From Paenibacillus sp. BIC5C1 (GTDB lineage: Bacteria; Bacillota; Bacilli; Paenibacillales; Paenibacillaceae): a DNA stretch of 64,000 bases. Below, piece by piece: positions 27,408 through 37,322 of this stretch; the first letter of the stretch is position 1, and each line of letters starts with the position of its first letter. The position numbers were made by a program, and so were the translations under genes. Below the pieces are notes generated by a model that ran no database searches, was not told the origin of the DNA, and was given only the letters and a program-made list of their open reading frames with translations. The DNA lies in NCBI RefSeq assembly GCF_032399705.1, contig NZ_CP135922.1:2790001-2854000 (forward strand). The letters run 5' to 3'.

Positions 27408-28526
27408 CTAGACCAGATCAAGGGACGTCATCGTTTTATTTTTCCCGGTTCGTTTGGCCGCATAGAGACACGCATCCACTTCCTCAAACAACTTGTCTTT
27501 GGACAGATGGGCACTGTAGCTTTTGAGCCCGACACTTACCGTAATATAAGCGCCTTCAAGCTCCAAATGAACATGACGGGCGATCTTCTTGCGGATCTGC
27601 TCCACCAAGGCATATGCCTGCTCGAAAGGTTGCTCAAACATTAACAGTGCAAATTCTTCTCCACCATAACGTGCTGCAATATCGCTTGATGTAATGTTCT
27701 CCTGAATGACCTGAGAGACTCTCTCCAGAATGGCGTCTCCCACCCGATGCCCATATGTATCATTTATTGACTTGAAGTTATCAATATCAATTAGAGCTAA
27801 ATGTAGACTCATGCCATTATTGGCATATTCAAACGCTTTTTCATAGTAGTCCTTAAAGGAGCTTTGATTATACAGATTGGTTAATCCGTCTGTTTTGGAC
27901 TGCTTGGTCATTATTGCATTTCGCACGATTAGATCCTGCTTGGCAAGCATACTGGCCTGGAGATCATCCAGTACCTCGACGCCGCTTGTAACAATTAACT
28001 GTGCGACATATGTACCTACAATGAGAAAAGCCGGAATGGAAACCATGTCAAACGAAGATAAGTACAGCCGATAGTCTGGATCGCAGAGTACGATGACATA
28101 ACCAATCATCTGCATGAGGCATACCGTCCATACTTTTTTCTTGCTAAAGAACAGAACCGAAGCGAAGATCGGCAACAGACAAATGGCAAGGATGATCCGA
28201 ATATCATAATTGACATGAATGATAGTCCAGGCAATGACTGTGCTGGCCATGGACATGGAATAGAAGGAAAATGAACTGAACCGGTGTTCTACCCAACTGG
28301 CGATTAGAATAGCTAAAGAGCTGGCTAATGTAGGCCAAAATAAAACATAGATTATGAAATCTTCTGGAGTTCGATCATAATCGAGAAACAGAAAGCAGCC
28401 TATTTGAATGACAACATGCGTTAAAACGACGACCCAGTAAGCGCGAAGCATTTTTTTGACCCATTTGGAATGCTTGAATTCGTACTCGGTTGGGATATGG
28501 TTGCTATGTAAGTTAGGACTCTTCAA
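27408..28526 (-). CDS. Membrane diguanylate cyclase (5-6 TM, GGEEF)
   Basis: A 372-residue protein. Residues about 28-190 hold five to six membrane helices without a large extracellular domain, followed by a short coiled segment and a GGDEF domain (DGLTNLYNQ, LIDIDNFKSINDTYGH, active site ARYGGEEFALLMF). It should produce c-di-GMP and sense through its membrane region. TTG start with GGTGA seven bases upstream. It is the second cyclase within 4 kb and is divergent from the giant DUF11 gene. Confidence 0.87.
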   Translation of the reverse strand: MKSPNLHSNHIPTEYEFKHSKWVKKMLRAYWVVVLTHVVIQIGCFLFLDYDRTPEDFIIYVLFWPTLASSLAILIASWVEHRFSSFSFYSMSMASTVIAWTIIHVNYDIRIILAICLLPIFASVLFFSKKKVWTVCLMQMIGYVIVLCDPDYRLYLSSFDMVSIPAFLIVGTYVAQLIVTSGVEVLDDLQASMLAKQDLIVRNAIMTKQSKTDGLTNLYNQSSFKDYYEKAFEYANNGMSLHLALIDIDNFKSINDTYGHRVGDAILERVSQVIQENITSSDIAARYGGEEFALLMFEQPFEQAYALVEQIRKKIARHVHLELEGAYITVSVGLKSYSAHLSKDKLFEEVDACLYAAKRTGKNKTMTSLDLV

Positions 28527-28751
28527 TATATCACCGCTGACTGCATCATAATGATACGACAGACATTGCTCTCGTATGCTTTAATTATAAAACACATTGC
28601 ACGAAACGCAAATCATTTAATTTGTATTATGAAAACAAAGCTTACATAAGTGCAAAGCGCATAAAGTTCTTATAGAGGACAAACAAAAATCTGAATTAGG
28701 CCTCATAGACTGTGTATTAAGGCTCCAATCTATATGGCTGTAATTATGATG

Positions 28752-28769
28752 AAGGAGGTGATCTCTATT
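28752..28769 (+). promoter_or_regulatory. Strong Shine-Dalgarno followed by an ATT start candidate
   Basis: AAGGAGGTGAT (28752-28762) is an 11-base match to the 16S anti-Shine-Dalgarno. No ATG, GTG or TTG is spaced correctly after it in the coding frame. The in-frame codon eight bases after GGAGG is ATT (28767), followed by CCT CTT GTC GTT. Confidence 0.6.
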
Positions 28770-31700
28770 CCTCTTGTCGTTCGTTCAACCGTCAATGCAA
28801 CGGGAGCAATTACGTTTACAGGCAATACACTCGGTTTGAGTCGTTCTGATACGGCAGGGGTACCCGGAACACAGGACAGTATTGGGGCATTCACAACGAC
28901 CAATACCGCCTTGACTTATGGGACATATCCAGCAGGTACGACAAGTTTGTACCAGAGTAACAGCTCAGCTGCCATATTGGTTCTTCCTGCGGGGAGTACA
29001 GTTTTATATGCAGAATTGATCTGGGGCGGAAGTTATATTAATGGAACCGTGAATCTGAGCTCAGCCATCAACAACCCTGTCACGTTTATCACCCCTGCAG
29101 GGACATCCAGCGTTACTCCTGACCCGGCGACATACAATCAATTTGATTTTGGAAATGGTGCTTCAGGTTATGTACGTTCTGCCAATGTTACGTCGCTTGT
29201 CCAAAGTGGAGGAGCCGGTACATATATCACTGGAGCAGTTGTAGGGACAATTGTCATTACGAATGATGCCACGGCCAATCATGCAGGCTGGACGCTTGGA
29301 GTCATATATCAAAATCCGAACTTGCCGTTCCGAAACATGTCACTGAGGGCAGGCGGAGTGCTTGTCCAATCAACTTCCGCACCGGTGGTTACCACATTGA
29401 CCGGATTTGCGACTCCGATCTCTGGCACGCTCGGGGGAAGAGCGCTGTTCAGTGCGCAGGAGGGAGACGCGAACCGGACTGGGGATCAGGCGTTGTTCGG
29501 GCCAACGTCGGCTACTTCGGTTGCCTTGTCGGGGCCCAACAACCTGGCTGCCAATTTTTTTGCTTCCCAAATTAACGGAGATACGGGAGCTCTCAATACA
29601 ACGGGGACGTTCGGAACACGGAACCAGATCAATGGAGCACCGGGCACTAACATTTCCGGCGGACGTCAAGGCTGGGATATAACCAATGTGGATGTGTCTG
29701 CCAGACTGATTAATAATCAGTCTTCAGCCGTGTTGACGTTAACCACATCAGGTGATGCCTATATCGTTAACGGCAATGCCATTCAGGTTGATATCAACGC
29801 ACCAAAAATTACAGTGGCCAAGGCATCCGTTGCCTCTGGTGCGGTAGCAGGGGATAGCATTCTCTATACCGTTACAGTCAGCAATGCAGGTACAGCCAGT
29901 GCAGCCAGCGTTGTTCTATCTGATTCATTGCCTGTAGGTCTCACCTTCATACCAGGGAGTGTAACGGTCGCTGGTGTGTCCCGCCCAACACTCGATGTGA
30001 CCGCCGGAATTCCACTTGGTTCATTAAACCTATCCAACAGTATCGTTGTAACCTATCGTGCGCTCATTGGCCAGGACGCAAGCATATTGCAATTGGTGAA
30101 TTCAGCCAATGCAGCTTTTACTTTTCAAAGTGTGGCCGATGGTCCGACCATCTCAGGAGTAATCCCCTCCAACAGTTCCACACTTCCTGTATATTCACCA
30201 AACCTGTCGATTGTGAAATCGGCGAGTACAGCCAACGCCACGGTGGGAGACACGGTAACGTATACGCTTCAGGTGAACAACCGAGGGAATATCGCGGCGG
30301 TCGTTACATTGACAGATAACATCCCAAGTGGGAGCTCGTATGTAGCGGGCAGCTTCCGCCTGAATGGTAATGTTATTGCAGGTGCTAATCCTGCGACTGG
30401 CGTTAATTTGGGGAGTCTTGCGGCAGGAAGTACAAATACCGTAACCTTCCAGGTACTCGTAACAAGCTTGCCTACACCACCAACTCTTGTGGACCAGGCG
30501 ACCGCTTCCTATTCGTTCAACTCACCTGACGGACGGACCATTACTGGTACAACCACATCGAATACTGTGACAATTCCGGTGACATTACCCAATGTAACTG
30601 CGGTAAAATCGGCCTCGGTTAGCGATGTGGCTGTAGGGGAGACATTTACCTACACCGTAGTGACCACGAACGGTGGCATTCAGCCGATTAACAACGTGAT
30701 TCTCACAGATGCTGTCCCCGCAGGGTCTGCATTTGTCCCAGGAAGTGTAACTGTAAGTGGAACAGCTGTAGCAGGAGCGAATCCAGGTAGTGGAATCTCC
30801 ATTGGAACACTTACTGCAGGAAGTTCTGCAACAGTGACTTTCCAGGTAAGTGTTCAATCGTTGCCTTCTACGGGTTCGCTTGCGAATCTTGCTTCCGTCT
30901 CCTATAGTTCAGGTGCGTTCACGGGCATTTCCAACTCCAATTCCATTACAACCCCTGTATACCAGGCGGCAATCGGCGTTAACAAGTTGGCGAGCGAAAC
31001 CAATGCGACACTAGGAGATCAGATTTCATACACACTTGTGGTAACGAACAACGGAACCATAGCAACTCAAGTAAATGTAACCGATACGATACCATCGGGC
31101 CTGACGTTTATTCCGGATTCGGTAACTGTGAATGGTACTGCGCGTCCTGGGGCCAGTCCATTAACCGGAATAACGTTGGGGAGTCTGCTGCCAGGAGCGA
31201 CATCAACGATTGTGTTCCGAACTTCACTCACTACACTCCCATCACCGCCAACGCTAGAAAATCAGGGGGCCGCTAGTTACACATACCAGCTTCCGAGTGG
31301 ACGAAATCTCTCAGGAAGCAGTTTGTCCAATGTCGTTCGTATACCTGCATCAAGCCCCAATATATTAATTAGCAAAACAGTAAGTACGCTGGATGCCACC
31401 GTAGGGGATGTACTTACCTATACGGTTGTTGCAACAAATGCAGGGAGCAGTGCGGTACAAAATCTGGTGATCTCTGATACGCCAACCGGTTCGGAATTCG
31501 TTTCCGGCAGTGTCACTATTAATGGAACTGCTGCAAGGAATGCAAGTCCACTTTCGGGCATTGCTGTGGGTGCATTAAACAGCTCGAGCAGCGTTACGGT
31601 GACCTATCAAACAAGAGTGACATCCGTTCCGTCCACAGGTTCAGTCAGCAACCGGGCAAGTGCAGCATTTACGTCAGGCAGTTTTAATGGCGTTTCTTCG

Positions 31701-34700
31701 TCTGTCACGGTGAATACCCCCATATATCAACCAGTGATCCAAGTAACAAAAACAGCTAGTACCTCGAATTTGACGGTAGGAGATTCTTTTAATTACTCCA
31801 TTCAGGTCAACAATTCAGGCAATATTGCCGCGACGGTTACCTTGACAGATCCAATTCCTGCGGGAGCTGTATTCAGCACAAACAGTGTCATTATCAATGG
31901 TGTGCCTACACCAGGTGTAAACCCGGCAACCGGCATTAATTTGGGTTCGATTGCGGCTGGCTCAAATTCAACGGTCACCTTTGTTGCAACGGTAACGAGT
32001 TTGCCTAGTTCAAGGCAGTTGGCTAACCAGGCGGTCACATCATACTCCTACACTCTTCCGAGTGGAAGAACGATTGCCGGTTTTTCGTCATCAAATACAG
32101 TCACAATTCCCGTTTCTCTGCCGAATGTAACCGTTGTAGACAGCAGCAATGTTGCCTATGGCGTAGTGGGGGATGTCATACGATACACATCTGTTATCCG
32201 GAACAACGGGACTGTAGCGGTTAACAATATGATCTATGTCAATCCTCTTCCTTCGAATACCCCATTTGTACCCGGAAGCGTCATTGTGAACGGGACTTCA
32301 TTCCCGCTCTCCAATCCGACCGCCGGCATTCCACTCGGTACTCTGGCTCCAGGAGCTCAGGTTACCGTAACTTTTGAGGTGACGATTACCATGCCGAACC
32401 CTTCACAGATTAACAATCAGTCGACGGTCAGCTTCACATCCGGTTCATTTTCGGGGTCATCATCGTCCAATACAACACAGACTCCGGTCATACAACCGCA
32501 AATTTCACTCGTCAAAGCAGCGAATACAGTAAATGCAACAGTAGGTGACACGGTTGTATACACGGTAACTGTCAGTAACACAGGCAATCTGGGGGCAAAC
32601 GTGACGGTGACGGATATAATTCCTGCAGTTACGACTTTTGTACCCAACAGCCTTGTGGTATCTGGGGTACCACAGCCTGGAGCAACCCCCGGAACGGGGA
32701 TTCCGGTAGGTATTGTGGCTGCGGGAGCAACAGCTGTTGTCACGTTCGCCGTTGTAGTGGACTCACTTCCGTCTCCGCAGCAACTTAGCAACTTTGCGAC
32801 GTCATCTTATACATTCACACCCCCTGATGGACGAACGTTAACAGGAACAGCCACTTCTAACACACTGACATTTCCAGTCTCCTCACCAAACGTTGCCGTG
32901 GTTAAAAGTACAGTTTCGACTGCGGCTGCCGTAGGGGATACAGTTACTTACTCCATTTTGGTAACAAACAGCGGAATAGAACCGGTAAACAATATTCAGT
33001 TTTCTGATCCAATCCCTACGGGGGCCTCTTTTGTTGCAGGCAGTGTCACTATAAATGGGGTAGTACAGCCCGCTTCCAATCCAGCAGGGGGAATATCTCT
33101 TGGTACGCTCGCTCCCGGAACGTCCGCTACTGTCACTTTCAGTATCAATGTCAATGCGATTCCACCAAGCGGTCAATTAAGCAATCGATCCACGGTCAGT
33201 TTTACCTCTGGGGCATTCTCAAGCACAACGTTCTCCAATACTGTGGTTACACCGGTATTTCAGCCCATTCTGTCAGCGCAAAAAACGGCGAGCACACAAA
33301 ATGCTACCGTTGGGGATACCGTCAGTTACACGATTACTGTCAACAATCAAGGGAACTATGGTGCCCAGATTAACCTAACGGACAATATCCCTGCAGGAAC
33401 CATTCTTGTTCCGAATAGTGTGATTGTAAATGGTCAGCCATTACCTGCAGCCAATCCTGCAACAGGCATTCCGGCAGGCACTGTTGCTGCTGGGGCAACA
33501 ACAACAGTTACCTTTTCCGTAGTTATTGATACTTTGCCGACCCCGCAACAGCTGGTGAATCAGGCTTCGGTTGCTCTTTCCTTCACGCTACCTGACGGAC
33601 GCAATATCACGGGTTCAGTTTTGACTAATATACTTTCCATTTCGGTGTCGGCTCCCGATGTCGATGTAGTGAAATCTACGACATCTACGTCTGTATCTGT
33701 TGGTGATGTCGTAACGTACAGCATTGCAGTAACTAATAATGGAATAGCGACTGTCAGCAATGTGGTCTTCACGGATGCATTGCCGGCAAGTACTGTACTT
33801 ACAGCAAATAGTGTGTTTATTGATGGTGTTTCTCGACCGGGTGTCAATCCTTCAACCGGAATAACGCTTGGTTCCATCGCGCCTGGAGTTACCGTGACCG
33901 TTGTGTTTAGTGTGCAGGTTACAGCACTTCCATCCAGTGCAGTATTAAACAATCAGTCTACGGTGAGCTTTACATCAGGTGTTTTTTCAGCTACCACATT
34001 TTCCAATACGGTCACTACCCCGGTATATCAACCGATTCTGTCGGCAGTCAAAACAGGAGACCGGGCTATAGCAACGGTAGGGGATACCGTCGTGTACAGC
34101 ATCACCATCACCAATGCAGGGAACTTTGGGGCATCTGTCACGTTAACCGATACCATTCCGGCAGGAACAGAACTTGTGCCGAATAGTGTCATTATTAATG
34201 GAGCTTCAGCACCAGGAGCGGACCCAGCTTCAGGGATTCCACTGGGTGTAATCTCCACAACAACTGTAGTCATGTTCTCGGTCATAATCATCACCCTCCC
34301 TTTAAGCCAGGCCATAATCAATCAGGCTTCAGCAACCTATTCCTACACGCTGCCGGATGGAAGAACACTGGGAGGCAGTCTTTCGTCCAATTCTCTCAAT
34401 ATTCAGGTGTCTGCTCCGAATGTCAGTGTCGTCAAGACGACACCGGTAATTGATGCTGTAGTGGGCGATACGATTGTATATGAGATGGTCGTAACCAATA
34501 ATGGAATTGATCCTGTCAACAATGTTGTCTTAACCGATCCAATTAGTTCGTCTGTTACCTTTGTAACTGGCAGTGTCCTGGTTGACGGCGTTCCGCGCCT
34601 CTCAGCTAACCCGACACTGGGTATAGCGCTTGGTTCCTTGGCACCTGGAGCATCTGTATCCGTATCGTATGCAGTTCGGGTCAATACACTGCCTTCACCA

Positions 34701-35468
34701 CCACAAGTGAGCAGTCAGTCATCGGTAAGTTTCACATCGGGTGTGTTCTCGGGAGCGGCCTATTCGAATACCGTGGTAACGCCAATTTATCAGCCGATCA
34801 TTGCCGTAACCAAAACAGCGAGTACGTCCAATGCGACCGTCGGTGACATCATTACCTATTCTTTTTCCATTTCGAACAGTGGAAATTTAGCAGCTACTTT
34901 GACACTTACGGATAACATTCCAAATGGGGCAGTATTACTTCCCAACAGCGTCCTGATTGATGGTGTTCCACAGCCTGGGGCGAATCCGGAATCAGGGATT
35001 GTTGTTGGCTCGATACCTCCAGGAGGGTCCGTTAATGTAACGGTGACTCTGGAAGTTACTGTAGATTCATTGCCACAGAATCAGCAGTTGGTCAATCAGG
35101 CGGTAGCCAGTTATACCTTTAGTCCGCCGGATGGACGTCAGTTGACGGGCACGGTATCCTCCAACGTTCTGGTGATTCCTGTATCTGCACCAAATGTCGT
35201 TGTTGTCAAAAGCACAAGTGCAGTTGATGCTGTTGTTGGCGATGTGATCACCTATACAGTTGTGGTAACCAATAGTGGCATTGAGGTAGTCAATAACGTG
35301 GTTATGGTAGACCCTGTACCAACAGGCACCGTATTTGTGGCGGGAAGTGTTACGGTGGATGGCGAGGCAAGGCCTACCGGAAATCCGAATACAGGGATAA
35401 CGCTCGGTTCAATTGCCGCCGGTGCTTCAATTACCGTTACATTCAGAGTGGGGGTTGTGGTGATATGA
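28767..35468 (+). CDS. Giant DUF11-repeat surface or spore protein, N-terminal part
   Basis: About 2,230 residues. The first 350 or so form a non-repetitive beta-rich domain (AELIWGGSY, FDFGNGASGYVRSANVTSLV, QGWDITNVDV). Then follow 15 DUF11 Ig-like units. After one divergent unit they alternate strictly between type A (KTASTxNATVGDTVxY ... LPDGRT ... TIPV) and type B (PNVxVVKST ... NNGxxxVNNV ... VSFTSGxFS ... TPVYQP); an A+B pair is about 256 residues. The 15th unit (type B) stops midway and its missing half opens the next frame. There is no signal peptide, LPXTG or cell-wall anchor, which suggests mother-cell expression and spore-surface assembly, or another export route. The start is given as the ATT behind a perfect ribosome binding site; ATG 28734 is the alternative. 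Confidence 0.8.
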   Translation: MPLVVRSTVNATGAITFTGNTLGLSRSDTAGVPGTQDSIGAFTTTNTALTYGTYPAGTTSLYQSNSSAAILVLPAGSTVLYAELIWGGSYINGTVNLSSAINNPVTFITPAGTSSVTPDPATYNQFDFGNGASGYVRSANVTSLVQSGGAGTYITGAVVGTIVITNDATANHAGWTLGVIYQNPNLPFRNMSLRAGGVLVQSTSAPVVTTLTGFATPISGTLGGRALFSAQEGDANRTGDQALFGPTSATSVALSGPNNLAANFFASQINGDTGALNTTGTFGTRNQINGAPGTNISGGRQGWDITNVDVSARLINNQSSAVLTLTTSGDAYIVNGNAIQVDINAPKITVAKASVASGAVAGDSILYTVTVSNAGTASAASVVLSDSLPVGLTFIPGSVTVAGVSRPTLDVTAGIPLGSLNLSNSIVVTYRALIGQDASILQLVNSANAAFTFQSVADGPTISGVIPSNSSTLPVYSPNLSIVKSASTANATVGDTVTYTLQVNNRGNIAAVVTLTDNIPSGSSYVAGSFRLNGNVIAGANPATGVNLGSLAAGSTNTVTFQVLVTSLPTPPTLVDQATASYSFNSPDGRTITGTTTSNTVTIPVTLPNVTAVKSASVSDVAVGETFTYTVVTTNGGIQPINNVILTDAVPAGSAFVPGSVTVSGTAVAGANPGSGISIGTLTAGSSATVTFQVSVQSLPSTGSLANLASVSYSSGAFTGISNSNSITTPVYQAAIGVNKLASETNATLGDQISYTLVVTNNGTIATQVNVTDTIPSGLTFIPDSVTVNGTARPGASPLTGITLGSLLPGATSTIVFRTSLTTLPSPPTLENQGAASYTYQLPSGRNLSGSSLSNVVRIPASSPNILISKTVSTLDATVGDVLTYTVVATNAGSSAVQNLVISDTPTGSEFVSGSVTINGTAARNASPLSGIAVGALNSSSSVTVTYQTRVTSVPSTGSVSNRASAAFTSGSFNGVSSSVTVNTPIYQPVIQVTKTASTSNLTVGDSFNYSIQVNNSGNIAATVTLTDPIPAGAVFSTNSVIINGVPTPGVNPATGINLGSIAAGSNSTVTFVATVTSLPSSRQLANQAVTSYSYTLPSGRTIAGFSSSNTVTIPVSLPNVTVVDSSNVAYGVVGDVIRYTSVIRNNGTVAVNNMIYVNPLPSNTPFVPGSVIVNGTSFPLSNPTAGIPLGTLAPGAQVTVTFEVTITMPNPSQINNQSTVSFTSGSFSGSSSSNTTQTPVIQPQISLVKAANTVNATVGDTVVYTVTVSNTGNLGANVTVTDIIPAVTTFVPNSLVVSGVPQPGATPGTGIPVGIVAAGATAVVTFAVVVDSLPSPQQLSNFATSSYTFTPPDGRTLTGTATSNTLTFPVSSPNVAVVKSTVSTAAAVGDTVTYSILVTNSGIEPVNNIQFSDPIPTGASFVAGSVTINGVVQPASNPAGGISLGTLAPGTSATVTFSINVNAIPPSGQLSNRSTVSFTSGAFSSTTFSNTVVTPVFQPILSAQKTASTQNATVGDTVSYTITVNNQGNYGAQINLTDNIPAGTILVPNSVIVNGQPLPAANPATGIPAGTVAAGATTTVTFSVVIDTLPTPQQLVNQASVALSFTLPDGRNITGSVLTNILSISVSAPDVDVVKSTTSTSVSVGDVVTYSIAVTNNGIATVSNVVFTDALPASTVLTANSVFIDGVSRPGVNPSTGITLGSIAPGVTVTVVFSVQVTALPSSAVLNNQSTVSFTSGVFSATTFSNTVTTPVYQPILSAVKTGDRAIATVGDTVVYSITITNAGNFGASVTLTDTIPAGTELVPNSVIINGASAPGADPASGIPLGVISTTTVVMFSVIIITLPLSQAIINQASATYSYTLPDGRTLGGSLSSNSLNIQVSAPNVSVVKTTPVIDAVVGDTIVYEMVVTNNGIDPVNNVVLTDPISSSVTFVTGSVLVDGVPRLSANPTLGIALGSLAPGASVSVSYAVRVNTLPSPPQVSSQSSVSFTSGVFSGAAYSNTVVTPIYQPIIAVTKTASTSNATVGDIITYSFSISNSGNLAATLTLTDNIPNGAVLLPNSVLIDGVPQPGANPESGIVVGSIPPGGSVNVTVTLEVTVDSLPQNQQLVNQAVASYTFSPPDGRQLTGTVSSNVLVIPVSAPNVVVVKSTSAVDAVVGDVITYTVVVTNSGIEVVNNVVMVDPVPTGTVFVAGSVTVDGEARPTGNPNTGITLGSIAAGASITVTFRVGVVVI

Positions 35469-37130
35469 GCCAATCTTCCGGTCCGTTGTCCCACTCGCTA
35501 CAGAATCAGTCACTGGTTCGATTCAGCTCGGGTGCGACTGAACTGGAACAGGTGGCCTATTCTAATACGGTAGTTACACCATGGATCGGCCCCAGGCTGG
35601 AGGTCCACAAGTTTTGTAACGTTGCTGAGGCTGCTCTGGGGCAGACACTGACCTATCTGATTGAAATTGTGAATTCGGGGAATTGTGCTGCTATGGTCCA
35701 TGTATTGGATTCATTCTCTTCGGACACTTCACTTCTCCCCAACAGTGTACTCCTGGATGGAGCTCCGCTGCCGGGAGTATCACCGGAGGGAGGGATTCCT
35801 GCACAGGAAGTTGTACCTGGAGCGATATTGCGAATTCATTTTCAGGTGATCATCGTCGGTCTTCCCCATACCTTGAAACTGGTGAATCAAGCGAAGATAC
35901 GTTATAAGTTTGTGACGCCTGAAGGCCGAACGGTTGAGGGAGAAGAGAAATCCAACGTGGTAGAAGTAAACCTGGTCTCGTCAAGTCTGTCGTTGGTTTT
36001 GAATGCAGATCGTGTGCAAACTTTTGTCGGAGATATTGTCACTTACAACCTTTTGGTGAGTAACCCGGGTTTTATAATAGGAAACGATGCCAGGGTAACG
36101 ATTCCGTTACCTAAAGGTATTGAATTTCTTCCGGGAAGTGTCATTGTGAATGAAATTTTTGTTCCCGAGACGACGCCTGACTCCGGAATTATGATAGGCG
36201 ATGTACTGCCCGAAGAATCTGTTCCAATTCAATTTCGAGTACAGGTCACGGGAGGAAGCATAGCTGAGAATTTAACAATTCAGGCATCCCTAGAGTACGT
36301 TTCAGGTGACACGTTGGAGAATGTATACTCGAACGTAGCAACTTTGCAAGTCATCCAACCTCGGATTTCAATTGCGAAAATTGTGAATCCATCTACCGCT
36401 ACTCCTGGGGATACCGTTCAATACCAAATAACGGTACACAATGAAGGTTCTTTTGCAGTAGATGCTATCGTGACGGATTTTCTTCCGCCAGGCATGAGAT
36501 ATGTTGAGGGGAGCCTCGGGTGGAATGGTGTGAAACGGCTAGGAACAAATCCAGTCAAAGGCATCAATCTGGGAACGTTGACTGCACGATCCGTGGTTAA
36601 TATCCAATTTGAAGTGAGCCTCACAGAACAGGAGCAGGGTGTACCTACCGTCTTCGAACTGATGAATAAGGCTCGCCTGCTCTATACATTTCGCTTATCA
36701 GATTCTCGTTCTGTGCAAAGAATAATTTCCTCCAACTCGGCTGTAATCCAGTTGAAGTTTCCCATCATCTCGGTTCATGTGCAAGTGAAGCCTGACTTGA
36801 TCGAAAGGGGAGGAAATGTAACCTTTCATGTACATGTGACCAACACAGGTTCTTGGCCCGCACGGGTGCAATTGGCTGATGTACTCCCTCCAGGTGCCAA
36901 ATGGATTGGGGAAGCAGAAGTACGGGATCGAGCGATCTTTTCAGGGTATTCTTCACCAAGATATTTACATTTGGGTGAAATGGAACCTGGAGCGGAGAAA
37001 TGGATTACTTACGTTGCACAAATATCCTCCACTGAACAACTGGGAATCCAGCAGGGCTCCGTAACTGCGATGTATACCTACGAGTGGAACGGTCAGAGAC
37101 ATTCAGGACAGTCCATTTCGAATGTATACA
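29798..37130 (+). repeat. Tandem array of 19 DUF11 repeats in alternating A/B order
   Basis: At the protein level 19 Ig-like units follow each other without spacers: 15 in the first frame and 4 in the second, with the unit at the junction divided between both. Type A and type B units are about 130 and 126 residues, giving a higher-order period of about 768 bp. The alternation is unbroken across the frame junction at 35465. Divergence increases toward both ends, with the central pairs most alike, as expected if the array grew by unequal exchange of A+B pairs. Confidence 0.85.
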
Positions 37131-37159
37131 CCATTATTGTTGAAGATGGCGATGAATGA
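35465..37159 (+). CDS. DUF11-repeat protein, C-terminal part (split from the preceding gene)
   Basis: A 564-residue frame that overlaps the preceding gene by four bases (ATGA), in the -1 frame. Its first 45 residues are the missing second half of the preceding type B unit (NQSLVRFSSG ... SNTVVTPW), and it continues with A, B, A and B units before ending in VYTIIVEDGDE without an anchor. It could be translated by coupling at ATGA, with a weak GTGGTGAT upstream. It could also be the displaced end of one 2,800-residue gene after a frameshift. The repeats here are the most diverged of the array. Confidence 0.75.
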   Translation: MSQSSGPLSHSLQNQSLVRFSSGATELEQVAYSNTVVTPWIGPRLEVHKFCNVAEAALGQTLTYLIEIVNSGNCAAMVHVLDSFSSDTSLLPNSVLLDGAPLPGVSPEGGIPAQEVVPGAILRIHFQVIIVGLPHTLKLVNQAKIRYKFVTPEGRTVEGEEKSNVVEVNLVSSSLSLVLNADRVQTFVGDIVTYNLLVSNPGFIIGNDARVTIPLPKGIEFLPGSVIVNEIFVPETTPDSGIMIGDVLPEESVPIQFRVQVTGGSIAENLTIQASLEYVSGDTLENVYSNVATLQVIQPRISIAKIVNPSTATPGDTVQYQITVHNEGSFAVDAIVTDFLPPGMRYVEGSLGWNGVKRLGTNPVKGINLGTLTARSVVNIQFEVSLTEQEQGVPTVFELMNKARLLYTFRLSDSRSVQRIISSNSAVIQLKFPIISVHVQVKPDLIERGGNVTFHVHVTNTGSWPARVQLADVLPPGAKWIGEAEVRDRAIFSGYSSPRYLHLGEMEPGAEKWITYVAQISSTEQLGIQQGSVTAMYTYEWNGQRHSGQSISNVYTIIVEDGDE

Positions 37160-37322
37160 TGGAAAACAATAGCTTTTTCCTGTAAATGAAGTTATTTTTT
37201 TGCTTCACTATGGAGTCATGACATTACACGAACGTGAATGAATGGTATACTAATTAAATATGACCTCGGCAAATAACCCGTGGATTCGGGACGTCGGATT
37301 AGCTATAGAGGAGGCCGCTACA

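Noticed and set aside
32417..34684. Long minus-strand frames opposite the DUF11 array
   Set aside because: The repeat composition (Val/Thr-rich) opens antisense frames by codon bias; they recur with the repeat period and have no start signals.
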